NCBI GenBank assembly: GCA_023150375.1
Contig: JAKLLA010000005.1
Span: forward strand, 124,001 to 188,000
DNA: 64,000 nucleotides
DNA from: Burkholderiaceae bacterium
GTDB taxonomy: Bacteria > Pseudomonadota > Gammaproteobacteria > Burkholderiales > Burkholderiaceae_C
Direction: 5' to 3'
Below are positions 55,111 to 63,284 of the stretch, piece by piece. Under the pieces are notes generated by a model. That model made no database searches. It was not told the origin of the DNA and saw nothing but the letters and a program-made list of their open reading frames with translations. Numbering within the stretch: the first letter of the stretch is position 1; each line of letters starts with the position of its first letter. The position numbers and the translations under genes were made by a program.

Positions 55111-55587
55111 TCAGGCGGCAGGCTTCAACTCCTGGACGGCTTGCAGCACTTCCTCCACATGGCCGGCCACCTTGATGCCGCGCCATTCGCTGCGCAGCAC
55201 GCCCTGCGCGTCGATCAGGAAGGTGCTGCGCTCGATGCCCTTGACCTTCTTGCCGTACATGATCTTGTTCTTGACCACGCCGAACATGTGGCAGAGCTTT
55301 TCCTCGGTATCGGCGATCAGCTCGAAGGGCAGCTCGAGGTTCTGCTTGAACTTGTCGTGCGAGGCCATGTTGTCGCGCGACACGCCGAACACCACGGCAC
55401 CCGCCTGGGTGAATTCCTCATGGTGATCGCGGAACTGCATGGCTTCGGTGGTACAACCGGGCGTGTTGTCCTTCGGGTAGAAATACAGCACCACCGTCTT
55501 GCCCAGGAAGGCCTGGGGGGTGAACTTCACACCGCCGGTGGCATTCGCTTCGATATCCGGGAGAGGTTTGTTCAGAGCGGGCGTCAT
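55111..55587 (-). CDS. prxQ: Thioredoxin-dependent peroxiredoxin PrxQ/BCP
   Basis: A 158-residue BCP-type peroxiredoxin, reducing hydrogen and alkyl hydroperoxides with thioredoxin. The peroxidatic Cys is in DNTPGCTTEAMQFRD (about 46). The Cys five residues later found in E. coli BCP is replaced (AMQF); a second Cys is in EKLCHMFGV, so the resolving Cys is the helix-3 type. GVSRDN and GIERSTFLIDAQG complete the family pattern. The ATG at 55587 is supported by a TATAAT -10 about 47 nt upstream. The Mth938 gene is upstream on the same strand, and a strong terminator is downstream. Confidence 0.93.
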   Translation of the reverse strand: MTPALNKPLPDIEANATGGVKFTPQAFLGKTVVLYFYPKDNTPGCTTEAMQFRDHHEEFTQAGAVVFGVSRDNMASHDKFKQNLELPFELIADTEEKLCHMFGVVKNKIMYGKKVKGIERSTFLIDAQGVLRSEWRGIKVAGHVEEVLQAVQELKPAA

Positions 55588-55633
55588 GCAGCAGGAGTTT
55601 TGTATGGGCGCCCCGGGCGGACGCTGGTCTACG

Positions 55634-55639
55634 ATTATA
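55634..55639 (-). promoter_or_regulatory. -10 element of prxQ
   Basis: TATAAT on the minus strand, predicting a start near 55627 and a leader of about 40 nt before the prxQ ATG. No -35 match at 16-18 nt. Confidence 0.5.
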
Positions 55640-55670
55640 CCGCCCCAGGCTCCGGGCCCCGGTCGCCTCG

Positions 55671-56042
55671 TCAGCCCAGCAGCAGCGCCGCGGTGACGCG
55701 CCGCCGCTCGCCGACCAGCACGTTGTAGGTGCGGCAGGCGGCCACAGTGTCCATGCACTCCACCCCGATGCGCCGCTCGATCAGCGCGCGCAGCAGACCT
55801 GGATGCACGAAGCGCTGCCGGGCGCCGGTGCCCACGAGGACGATCTCGGGCGCGTCGACCAGCAGGGTCTCGAAATGTTCGGCCCGCAGGCCTTCGAAGT
55901 CGGCGCATTCCCAGGCGCGCACGCTGCCCACTGCCGGAATCAGCACGGGACTGGACCAGCGCTGACCGTTCACGATCACGCCTTGCAGGTCGTGGGCTGC
56001 GATGGCGTTGACGCCGTCCAGGCGGTCGGGCTGCAGTTTCAA
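55671..56042 (-). CDS. Mth938-domain (DUF498) protein
   Basis: A 123-residue protein with the Mth938-like fold, related to the human complex-I assembly factor NDUFAF3. The pattern is MKLQPDRLDGVNAIAAHDLQ, VNGQRWSSPVLI, PEIVLVGTGARQRFVHPGLL, and IGVECMDTVAACRTYNVLVGE with two conserved Cys in MDTVAACRTYN. The start is a TTG at 56042, with no ATG near. Its bacterial function is unknown. prxQ follows 83 nt later with its own promoter. alaA is divergent. Confidence 0.85.
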   Translation of the reverse strand: MKLQPDRLDGVNAIAAHDLQGVIVNGQRWSSPVLIPAVGSVRAWECADFEGLRAEHFETLLVDAPEIVLVGTGARQRFVHPGLLRALIERRIGVECMDTVAACRTYNVLVGERRRVTAALLLG

Positions 56043-56219
56043 GGGCTTCGTCTCGGGTGAAGGGGACTGGGCGCAGAGGCCGGGCGCGCGGCGCCGCTAT
56101 GGTTAAATTCTAGCTTTTTGGCCTCGACCCCCACCCGAACAAAGCCGGCGCCTGTCGCCGGCCGGCCGCGCCGCCCACGCCGCGCTGCAGCTATGCCCCC
56201 GTCCCCCCCAGGAGTGCCC

Positions 56220-57449
56220 GTGCTCAAGACCGTCAGCAAATCCAGCAAGCTCGCCAACGTGTGCTACGACGTGCGTGGCCCGGTGGTCGAGAAGGCGCGC
56301 CAGATGGAGGAGGAGGGACACAAGATCATCAAGCTGAACATCGGCAACCTGGCGGTGTTCGGCCTGGAGCCGCCCGACGAGATCGTGCAGGACATGATCC
56401 GCAACCTGGCCAATGCGGCGGGCTACACCGACAGCAAGGGCCTGTTCGCCCCGCGCAAGGCGGTGGTGCATTACTGCCAGGAAAAGCACATCAAGGGTGT
56501 CACGGTGGACGACGTCTACCTGGGCAACGGTGCCTCCGAGCTGATCGCGATGAGCATGAACGCGCTGCTCGACGACGGCGACGAAGTGCTGATCCCTTCG
56601 CCCGACTACCCGCTCTACACCGCCGTGGTGGCCCTGTCGGGCGGCAAGCCGGTGCACTACGTGTGTGACGAGCAGTCGGACTGGATGCCCGACATCGCCG
56701 ACATCCGCGCCAAGATCACGCCGCGCACCAAGGCCATCGTGATCATCAACCCGAACAACCCCACCGGCGCGCTCTACCCGGACAGCCTGCTGCAGGAGAT
56801 CGTCCAGGTCGCCCGGGAGCACCAGCTGATCGTCTTCGCCGACGAGATCTACGACAAGACGCTCTACGACGGCCACACCCACACCAGCATCGCCTCGCTG
56901 GCCGACGACGTGCTGTTCCTGACCTTCAACGGCCTGAGCAAGAACTACCGCTCCTGCGGCTACCGCGCCGGCTGGATGGTGGTGTCGGGCGACAAGCGCC
57001 ACGCTCGGGACTACATCGAGGGCCTGAACATGCTGGCCACGATGCGCCTGTGCGCCAATACGCCGGGCCAGCTGGCCATCCAGACGGCGCTGGGCGGCTA
57101 CCAGAGCATCAAGGACCTGGTCGCGCCGGGCGGGCGGCTGTGCCGCCAGCGTGACCTGGCCCACAAGCTGCTCACCGAGATCCCGGGCGTCACCTGCGTC
57201 AAGCCCAAGGCGGCGCTGTACATGTTCCCGAAGCTGGACCCGAAGATGTACCCGATCACCGACGACCAGCAGTTCGCCTACGAACTGCTCGACGCCGAAC
57301 GGGTGCTGATCGTGCAGGGCACCGGCTTCAACTGGCCGCAGCCGGACCACTTCCGCCTGGTCTTCCTGCCGAACTCGGACGACCTGACCGACGCCATCGG
57401 CCGCATCGCCCGCTTCCTCGACCAGTACCGCAAGCGCCACGGCAGCTGA
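56220..57449 (+). CDS. alaA: Alanine aminotransferase AlaA-like
   Basis: A 409-residue class-I/II PLP aminotransferase, most similar to E. coli AlaA (405 residues), which makes alanine from pyruvate and glutamate. SKSSKLANVCYDVRGPVVEK opens the fold; NIGNLAVFGLEPPDEI, YTDSKGLFAPRKAV, INPNNPTGALYPDSLL and FADEIYDKTLYD follow. The Schiff-base Lys is in TFNGLSKNYRSCGYRAGW. The start is a GTG at 56220, with AGGAG 5 nt upstream and correct length; the ATG options at 56118 and 56193 add unconserved sequence. A candidate -10 (TAAATT) near 56104 implies a leader of about 105 nt. hom follows on the same strand. Confidence 0.9.
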   Translation: MLKTVSKSSKLANVCYDVRGPVVEKARQMEEEGHKIIKLNIGNLAVFGLEPPDEIVQDMIRNLANAAGYTDSKGLFAPRKAVVHYCQEKHIKGVTVDDVYLGNGASELIAMSMNALLDDGDEVLIPSPDYPLYTAVVALSGGKPVHYVCDEQSDWMPDIADIRAKITPRTKAIVIINPNNPTGALYPDSLLQEIVQVAREHQLIVFADEIYDKTLYDGHTHTSIASLADDVLFLTFNGLSKNYRSCGYRAGWMVVSGDKRHARDYIEGLNMLATMRLCANTPGQLAIQTALGGYQSIKDLVAPGGRLCRQRDLAHKLLTEIPGVTCVKPKAALYMFPKLDPKMYPITDDQQFAYELLDAERVLIVQGTGFNWPQPDHFRLVFLPNSDDLTDAIGRIARFLDQYRKRHGS

Positions 57450-57516
57450 GCCCGCCGCGCCGCTCTTCCCCGTCTTCCCTGAACCCGGCGCCCCTGCGGC
57501 GCCTCGTGAGATCGCC

Positions 57517-58833
57517 ATGAAAGCCATCCAAGTCGGCCTGCTGGGCATCGGTACCGTCGGCAGCGGTACCTTCGCCGTCCTGAAGCGCAACCAGGAGGAG
57601 ATCCGCCGTCGCGCGGGCCGTGGCATCGAGATCACCATGGTGGCCGACCTGAACGTCGAGCGCGCCCGCGAGATCGTCGGCGACGCCGCCCAGGTGGTGG
57701 CCGACGCCCGCGCCGTGATCGCCAACCCGGCCATCGACATCGTCGTCGAGCTCATCGGCGGCTACGGCATCGCCAAGGCGCTGGTGCTCGAAGCCATTGC
57801 CGCGGGCAAGCACGTCGTCACCGCCAACAAGGCGCTGCTGGCGGTGCACGGCACCGAGATCTTCGCCGCTGCCCGTGAAAAGGGCGTGATGGTCGCCTTC
57901 GAGGCCGCGGTGGCCGGGGGCATCCCCATCATCAAGGCGCTGCGCGAAGGCCTGACCGCCAACCAGGTGCAGTGGGTGGCCGGCATCATCAACGGCACGA
58001 CCAACTTCATCCTGTCGGAGATGCGCGACAAGGGCCTGGACTTCGACGTCGTGCTGAAGGAAGCCCAGCGCCTGGGCTACGCCGAGGCCGATCCCACCTT
58101 CGACATCGAGGGTGTCGACGCCGCCCACAAGGCCACGCTGATGAGCGCGCTGGCCTTCGGCATTCCGGTGCAGTTCGACCGCGCGCATGTCGAGGGCATC
58201 ACGAAGCTGTCGGCCACCGACATCCGCTACGCCGAGCAGCTGGGCTACCGCATCAAGCTGCTGGGCATCGCCAGGCGGCGCGACGACGTCCAGGGCATCG
58301 AGCTGCGCGTGCACCCGACGCTCGTGCCGAGCAAGCGCCTGATCGCCAACGTCGAAGGTGCGATGAACGCGGTGATGGTGCAGGGCGACGCCGTGGGCAC
58401 CACGCTGTACTACGGCAAGGGTGCCGGCAGCGAGCCCACCGCCTCGGCCGTGATCGCCGACCTGGTGGACATCACCCGCCTGCACACCGCCGACCCCGAC
58501 CACCGCGTGCCGCACCTGGCCTTCCAGCCCGACGAGCTGCACGCCACGCCGATCCTGCCGATCGAAGCGGTGCGTACCGCCTTCTACCTGCGCCTGCGCG
58601 TGGCCGACCAGAAGGGCGTGCTGGCGGCGATCACCCGCATCCTGGCCGAGGCCGACATCTCCATCGACGCGCTCCTGCAGCGTGAGTCCGCCGAAGGCGA
58701 GAACCAGACCGACGTGATCATCCTGACGCACGACACGGTGGAAGGCGAGATGCGCGCCGCCCTGGCCCGGATGCAGGCGCTGCCGACGGTGCTGGCACCG
58801 ATCGTGAGCCTGCGCAAGGAAGAGCTGGCCTGA
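57517..58833 (+). CDS. hom: Homoserine dehydrogenase
   Basis: A 438-residue Hom that reduces aspartate semialdehyde to homoserine, the branch point to threonine and methionine. The NAD(P) motif is GLLGIGTVGSGTF (about 7-19). The catalytic domain has TANKALLAVHG, AAVAGGIPII and GIINGTTNFILSEM, with the conserved ADPTFDIEGVDAAHK. A C-terminal ACT domain (about 350-430, FYLRLRVADQKGVLAAITRIL) confers threonine feedback. The monofunctional Hom-ACT form is the usual one in beta-proteobacteria. thrC follows at 23 nt. Confidence 0.96.
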   Translation: MKAIQVGLLGIGTVGSGTFAVLKRNQEEIRRRAGRGIEITMVADLNVERAREIVGDAAQVVADARAVIANPAIDIVVELIGGYGIAKALVLEAIAAGKHVVTANKALLAVHGTEIFAAAREKGVMVAFEAAVAGGIPIIKALREGLTANQVQWVAGIINGTTNFILSEMRDKGLDFDVVLKEAQRLGYAEADPTFDIEGVDAAHKATLMSALAFGIPVQFDRAHVEGITKLSATDIRYAEQLGYRIKLLGIARRRDDVQGIELRVHPTLVPSKRLIANVEGAMNAVMVQGDAVGTTLYYGKGAGSEPTASAVIADLVDITRLHTADPDHRVPHLAFQPDELHATPILPIEAVRTAFYLRLRVADQKGVLAAITRILAEADISIDALLQRESAEGENQTDVIILTHDTVEGEMRAALARMQALPTVLAPIVSLRKEELA

Positions 58834-58856
58834 GCCGCGAAAGGGTCGGATAGCCC

Positions 58857-60287
58857 ATGAAATACATCAGCACCCGCGGCGACGCCACCCGCCGCGGCTT
58901 CTCCGAGATCCTGCTCGAGGGCCTGGCGCCCGACGGCGGGCTGTACCTGCCCGAGGCCTATCCGCGCATCGACGCCGCCACGCTGGCGCGCTGGCGCGAG
59001 GTGCATGCCACGCAGGGCTATGCGGCGCTGGCCTTCGAGATCCTGTCGCTGTACATCGACGACATCCCGGCCGAGGATCTGCGCGCGCTGTGCGCCCGGA
59101 CCTACACCGCCGAGGTGTTCGGCAGCGCGGCCATCGTGCCGCTCGAGCCGCTGGAGCCGGGCCTGTACCTGGAGGCACTGTCCAACGGGCCGACGCTGGC
59201 CTTCAAGGACATGGCGATGCAGCTGCTCGGCAACCTGTTCGAGTACGAACTGGGCCGGCGCGGCGAGACGCTCAACATCCTGGGCGCCACCTCCGGCGAC
59301 ACCGGCAGCGCCGCCGAGTACGCGATGCGCGGCAAGCGCGGCGTGCGGGTATTCATGCTCAGTCCCTTCGGCCGCATGAGCCCCTTCCAGCAGGCGCAGA
59401 TGTTCTCGCTGCAGGATGAGAACATCCACAACCTGTCGGTCGAAGGGGTGTTCGACGACTGCCAGGACATCGTCAAGGCGGTGTCCAACGACCTGGCCTT
59501 CAAGCGCCAGTACCGCATCGGCACGGTCAACTCGATCAACTGGGCGCGGCTGCTGGCGCAGGTGGTGTACTACTTCGCCGGGTACTTCCAGGCCACGAGG
59601 TCCAACGACGAGCAGGTGAGTTTCACCGTGCCGTCGGGCAACTTCGGCAACGTCTGCGCCGGCCATGTGGCGCGCATGATGGGCCTGCCGGTCAAGCACC
59701 TGGTGGTGGCGACCAACGAGAACAATGTGCTGGAGGAGTTCTTCCGCACCGGCAGCTACCGCGTGCGCGGCAGCGCCGAGACCTTCGAGACGTCGAGCCC
59801 GTCGATGGACATCAGCAAGGCGTCCAACTTCGAGCGCTTCGTCTACGACCTGCTGGGCCGCGACGGCGCGCGCACCAAGGCGCTGTTCGCCGACGCCCTG
59901 AGTCGCGACGGCGTCTTCACGCTCAGCGCCGAGGAGTTCGCGCAGATCGGCCGCTACGGCTTCCAGTCCGGCCGTTCGACCCACGCCGACCGGCTGGCGA
60001 CCATCCGCGCCACCTATGCCGGACAGGGCGTGCTGATCGACACCCACACCGCCGACGGCGTGAAGGTGGCGCGCGAGCTGCGCGAGCCGGGCGTGCCGAT
60101 GATCGTGCTGGAGACCGCGCTGCCGGCCAAGTTCGAGGCGACGATTGCCGAGGCGCTGGGCCCGGACGTGCATGTGCCGCGCCCGGCTGTGCTGGCGGAC
60201 CTGGAGTCGCGCCCCAAGCGCTTCGTGAAGATGCCGGCCGACACCGCGCGGATCCAGCAGTACATCCGCGACCACGTGCCGCTGTGA
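58857..60287 (+). CDS. thrC: Threonine synthase
   Basis: A 476-residue threonine synthase, PLP-dependent, converting phosphohomoserine to threonine. The Schiff-base Lys is in LAFKDMAMQLL (about 120), the PLP-phosphate-binding GATSGDTGSAAEYA is at about 142-155, and YISTRGDATRRGFSEILLEG opens the family. FSLQDENIHNLSVEGVFDDC and PSGNFGNVCAGHVA are also diagnostic of the class. It follows hom at 23 nt and precedes moeA at 10 nt. No homoserine kinase (thrB) is in the window, so that enzyme must be encoded elsewhere. Confidence 0.96.
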   Translation: MKYISTRGDATRRGFSEILLEGLAPDGGLYLPEAYPRIDAATLARWREVHATQGYAALAFEILSLYIDDIPAEDLRALCARTYTAEVFGSAAIVPLEPLEPGLYLEALSNGPTLAFKDMAMQLLGNLFEYELGRRGETLNILGATSGDTGSAAEYAMRGKRGVRVFMLSPFGRMSPFQQAQMFSLQDENIHNLSVEGVFDDCQDIVKAVSNDLAFKRQYRIGTVNSINWARLLAQVVYYFAGYFQATRSNDEQVSFTVPSGNFGNVCAGHVARMMGLPVKHLVVATNENNVLEEFFRTGSYRVRGSAETFETSSPSMDISKASNFERFVYDLLGRDGARTKALFADALSRDGVFTLSAEEFAQIGRYGFQSGRSTHADRLATIRATYAGQGVLIDTHTADGVKVARELREPGVPMIVLETALPAKFEATIAEALGPDVHVPRPAVLADLESRPKRFVKMPADTARIQQYIRDHVPL

Positions 60288-60297
60288 GGGGCCGACC

Positions 60298-61581
60298 ATG
60301 ACGACGACCCCACCGCCCGCTGCGCCGCCGGGTCCGCCGGCCCGTCCCGGCCTGCTGCCGCTGGACGATGCGCTGGCGCAGATGCTGGCCCGGATCGAGC
60401 CGCTGGCGGGCCGCGAGACGCTGTCCACCTTCGATGCGCTGGGCCGCGTGCTGGCCGAGGAGGTGCGTTCGCTGCTGGACGTGCCGCCGGCGGACAACAC
60501 CTCGATGGACGGCTACGCCCTGCGCGCGGCCGACGTGCCGGCTGCCGGCACGGTGCTGCCGGTGGTGCAGCGCGTGCCCGCCGGGGTGGTGGGCGAGCCG
60601 CTGCCGCCCGGCACGGCGGCACGCATCTTCACCGGCGCGCAGCTGCCGCCGGGGGCCGATGCGGTGGTGATGCAGGAGCAGTGCACGGCCCTGCCTGGCG
60701 ACGGACTGGGTGCGGTGCAGGTGAACACCGTGCCCGAGGCCGGCCAGTGGATCCGCCGCTGCGGTGAGGACGTGCGGCACGACAGCGTGGTGCTCGCGGC
60801 CGGCACGCGACTGACGCCGGCAGCGCTGGGCCTGGCCGCCTCGGTGGGGGCGGCGTCGCTGGGGGTGGCGCGGCGCCCGCGCGTGGCGCTGTTCTCCACT
60901 GGCGACGAGCTGGTGATGCCGGGCGAGCCGCTGAAGCCCGGCGCGATCTACAACTCCAACCGCTACACGCTGCGCGCGCTGCTGCAGAGCGTGGGCTGCG
61001 AGGTGTCCGACCTGGGCATCGTGCCCGACCGGCTGGACGCCACCCGTGAGGCGCTGCGCCGCGCCGCGGCGGGGCACGACCTGATCCTCACCTCCGGCGG
61101 CGTGTCGATGGGCGAGGAGGACCACATCCGCCCGGCCGTCGAGGCCGAGGGGCGCCTGACCCTCTGGCAGCTGGCGATGAAGCCCGGCAAGCCGCTGGCC
61201 TTCGGCGAAGTGCGCCGCGGGGCGGCCGAGGGGGGCTCGGCCTGGTTCGTGGGCCTGCCGGGCAACCCGGTGTCGAGCTACGTGACCTTCCTGCTGCTGG
61301 TGCGGCCGCTGCTGCTGCGGCTGCAGGGCGTGCCGGTGGCGGACCTGGCACCCAAGGCCTACCCGATGCGCGCCGACTTCGACTGGCCGAAGGCCGACCG
61401 GCGGCGCGAGTTCCTGCGCGTGCGGCTCAATGCGCGCGGCGGGCTGGACCTGTTCGCCAATCAGAGCTCGGGCGTGCTGACCTCGGCGCACTGGGGCGAT
61501 GGCTTCGTCGACAACCCCGGCGGCCAGACCATTCGCGCCGGCGATGGGGTGCGCTACCTGCCGCTGCGCGAGCTGCTCTGA
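60298..61581 (+). CDS. moeA: Molybdopterin molybdenumtransferase MoeA
   Basis: A 427-residue MoeA, which inserts molybdate into adenylylated molybdopterin. Markers in order: VPPADNTSMDGYALRA near 60-75, PPGTAARIFTGAQLPPGADAV, ALFSTGDELVMPG, IYNSNRYTL, the ILTSGGVSMGEEDHI substrate-binding loop, and GLPGNPVSSYVTF. The Pro/Gly-rich first 20 residues are variable. It starts 10 nt after thrC, so it can share the threonine transcript; moaD follows 57 nt later. Confidence 0.95.
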   Translation: MTTTPPPAAPPGPPARPGLLPLDDALAQMLARIEPLAGRETLSTFDALGRVLAEEVRSLLDVPPADNTSMDGYALRAADVPAAGTVLPVVQRVPAGVVGEPLPPGTAARIFTGAQLPPGADAVVMQEQCTALPGDGLGAVQVNTVPEAGQWIRRCGEDVRHDSVVLAAGTRLTPAALGLAASVGAASLGVARRPRVALFSTGDELVMPGEPLKPGAIYNSNRYTLRALLQSVGCEVSDLGIVPDRLDATREALRRAAAGHDLILTSGGVSMGEEDHIRPAVEAEGRLTLWQLAMKPGKPLAFGEVRRGAAEGGSAWFVGLPGNPVSSYVTFLLLVRPLLLRLQGVPVADLAPKAYPMRADFDWPKADRRREFLRVRLNARGGLDLFANQSSGVLTSAHWGDGFVDNPGGQTIRAGDGVRYLPLRELL

Positions 61582-61638
61582 AGGCGGGCGGAGCAGTACC
61601 GCCTGTTCGAGGCAACGTTCGAGACACGACCCGACGAC

Positions 61639-61890
61639 ATGAAGATTCAACTGCGCTACTTCGCCTCGCTGCGCGAGGCCCTGGGCCCGGGCGAGGCCCT
61701 CGAACTGCCGGGCCCGACCACCGTCGGTGCGGTGCGCGATGCCCTGATCGCCCGCGGCGAGCCCTACGCCAGCGTGCTGGCGCGCCAGCGCGCGGTGCGC
61801 AGCGCGCTGAACCAGACCATGGCTGCCGACGCGGCCGAGGTGGGCGAGGGCGCCGAGCTGGCCTTCTTCCCGCCGGTGACCGGCGGCTGA
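61639..61890 (+). CDS. moaD: Molybdopterin synthase sulfur carrier subunit MoaD
   Basis: An 83-residue beta-grasp protein ending in the required Gly-Gly (PPVTGG), which carries the thiocarboxylate used by MoaE. IQLRYFASLREALGPGEAL is the characteristic start. Its position, 57 nt after moeA and 17 nt before moaE, completes the molybdopterin synthase pair. No adenylating MoeB is in the window. Confidence 0.95.
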   Translation: MKIQLRYFASLREALGPGEALELPGPTTVGAVRDALIARGEPYASVLARQRAVRSALNQTMAADAAEVGEGAELAFFPPVTGG

Positions 61891-61907
61891 GCCGGGGGAG
61901 TCGAGCG

Positions 61908-62417
61908 ATGGCCACGATGCCGCGGGTGACGATCCAGACGGAGGACTTCGACCTCTCGGCCGAAGTGGCGGCGCTGCGTGCGGGCGACCCGGCCGTGGGC
62001 GCGGTGGCGGCCTTCGTCGGCACGGTGCGCGACCGCAATCCGGCCGGCTACCAGGGCGAAGCCGATGCCAGCCAGGTGTCGGCGATGGAGCTGGAGCACT
62101 ACCCGGGCATGACCGAGCGCAGCATCGAGGCGATGATCGATGCGGCGCTGGCGCGCTTCGACATCCGCGCTGCGCGCGTCGTGCACCGGGTCGGCCTGCT
62201 GCGCCCGCTGGACCAGATCGTGCTGGTGGCGGTCACCTCGGCGCATCGCGGCCAGGCCTTCCAGGCCTGCGAGTTCCTGATGGACTATCTCAAGACCCAG
62301 GCGCCCTTCTGGAAGAAGGAGACCACGCCCGAGGGCGCGCGCTGGGTGGACGCCCGCGTCGCCGACGACGAGGCGCTGCGGCGCTGGGGCCTGGAGGCCG
62401 GCAACGCGGCGTCCTGA
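61908..62417 (+). CDS. moaE: Molybdopterin synthase catalytic subunit MoaE
   Basis: A 169-residue MoaE, the large subunit that transfers sulfur to precursor Z. GAVAAFVGTVRDRNPA contains the conserved Arg, MELEHYPGMTERSIE follows, then RVVHRVGLLRPLDQIVLVAV, SAHRGQAFQACEFLMDYLKT and the catalytic Lys in FWKKETTPEGARWVDA. A GGGGGAG Shine-Dalgarno precedes the ATG. It is the last gene of the alaA-hom-thrC-moeA-moaD-moaE group and is convergent with the FFLEELY gene at 40 nt. Confidence 0.95.
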   Translation: MATMPRVTIQTEDFDLSAEVAALRAGDPAVGAVAAFVGTVRDRNPAGYQGEADASQVSAMELEHYPGMTERSIEAMIDAALARFDIRAARVVHRVGLLRPLDQIVLVAVTSAHRGQAFQACEFLMDYLKTQAPFWKKETTPEGARWVDARVADDEALRRWGLEAGNAAS

Positions 62418-62457
62418 TCGGCGCAGGCGGGCGCAGCAGCCGGCGGGACAGCGGCCG

Positions 62458-63195
62458 TCAATCCGGCAGCCCGCCGTCGAACAGGCGCTGCATCAGCGTC
62501 GTCTCGCGCTGCAGGATGCGCGCGAGGAAGGCGTCGGCGCCGTGCATCGAGCGGAAGGCGTCGTAGCCCGACTGCAGGAACCGGTGCAGCCCGGCCAGCC
62601 CGGCCAGTTCCGCGGGGCGGCGCATCAGGCGCAGGGTGGCACCCAGCAGGGGCAGGCGAGTGAGCTGGTCCAGGGCGTGGCCGATGGCTCCGGTCAGTTC
62701 GATCTGCCGGGCGCGGTCTTCGGCCCGACCGACGGCCCGGTAGGCGTCGGCATAGGCGCAGGCATCCAGGTCGGCCGCACGGGCGCTGCGGCGCAGTTGC
62801 GCCACCATGTCGGCGTCGAGGGACTCGGACAGCGCGTCCAGCGCCAGGGCATCCACCAGCGTGGCCAGCGCCCGCGCAGGCAGGGACGACACCAGGCGGG
62901 GCAGCACCCGCGCCAGCTGGGCGTCGCGTTCGGTGAAGTCGTGCGCGCCGTAGAGTTCGTCGAGAAAGAAGTGTGCGGCTGCGGCATGGCGCGGCTCGCC
63001 CAGCAGGTCGGCATGGCTGCGCGCCAGACGCGCGGACTGCCAGGCCCGCAGGCGCAGGTGGTCGGCAGGGCAGGGGTCGGCGGCACGCGACAGGCGCAAC
63101 CGGCGCGCCGCCTCGAGCTGGCGCTGCAGTTCGGCCGCCAGATCCGCCTTGTCCAGGCGAGCGGGTTCGTGCATCGGGGCATCCACAGCCGCCAT
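62458..63195 (-). CDS. FFLEELY-motif protein, function unknown
   Basis: A 245-residue helical, Ala/Leu/Arg-rich protein. The name motif appears as FFLDELYGAHDFTERDAQL at about 78-96, with Asp replacing the first Glu. No membrane helix or signal peptide is evident. The second half contains SAR, RQIELTGAIGHALDQL and LHRFLQSGYDAFRSMHGA. Homologues occur in Burkholderiales and Pseudomonas without an assigned role. It is divergent from the aldehyde dehydrogenase gene and convergent with moaE. A start at residue 8 (MHEPARLD) is possible. Confidence 0.8.
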   Translation of the reverse strand: MAAVDAPMHEPARLDKADLAAELQRQLEAARRLRLSRAADPCPADHLRLRAWQSARLARSHADLLGEPRHAAAAHFFLDELYGAHDFTERDAQLARVLPRLVSSLPARALATLVDALALDALSESLDADMVAQLRRSARAADLDACAYADAYRAVGRAEDRARQIELTGAIGHALDQLTRLPLLGATLRLMRRPAELAGLAGLHRFLQSGYDAFRSMHGADAFLARILQRETTLMQRLFDGGLPD

Positions 63196-63257
63196 CTTCG
63201 CTGCGACGCCGGGCGGGTTCTAGAGCCCCCGGTCTAATCCCCGCGCAGGGTGCGCAC

Positions 63258-63263
63258 TAGACT
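63258..63263 (+). promoter_or_regulatory. -10 element upstream of the aldehyde dehydrogenase gene
   Basis: TAGACT lies 21 nt before the ATG at 63285, followed by a GGAGA Shine-Dalgarno. The -35 is not clear. Confidence 0.35.
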
Positions 63264-63284
63264 GGTTCTCGGAGACATCACACC

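Noticed and set aside
57450-57516. Attenuator or riboswitch before hom-thrC
   Set aside because: The gap is only 67 nt, with no leader peptide rich in Thr/Ile codons and no aptamer-like structure.
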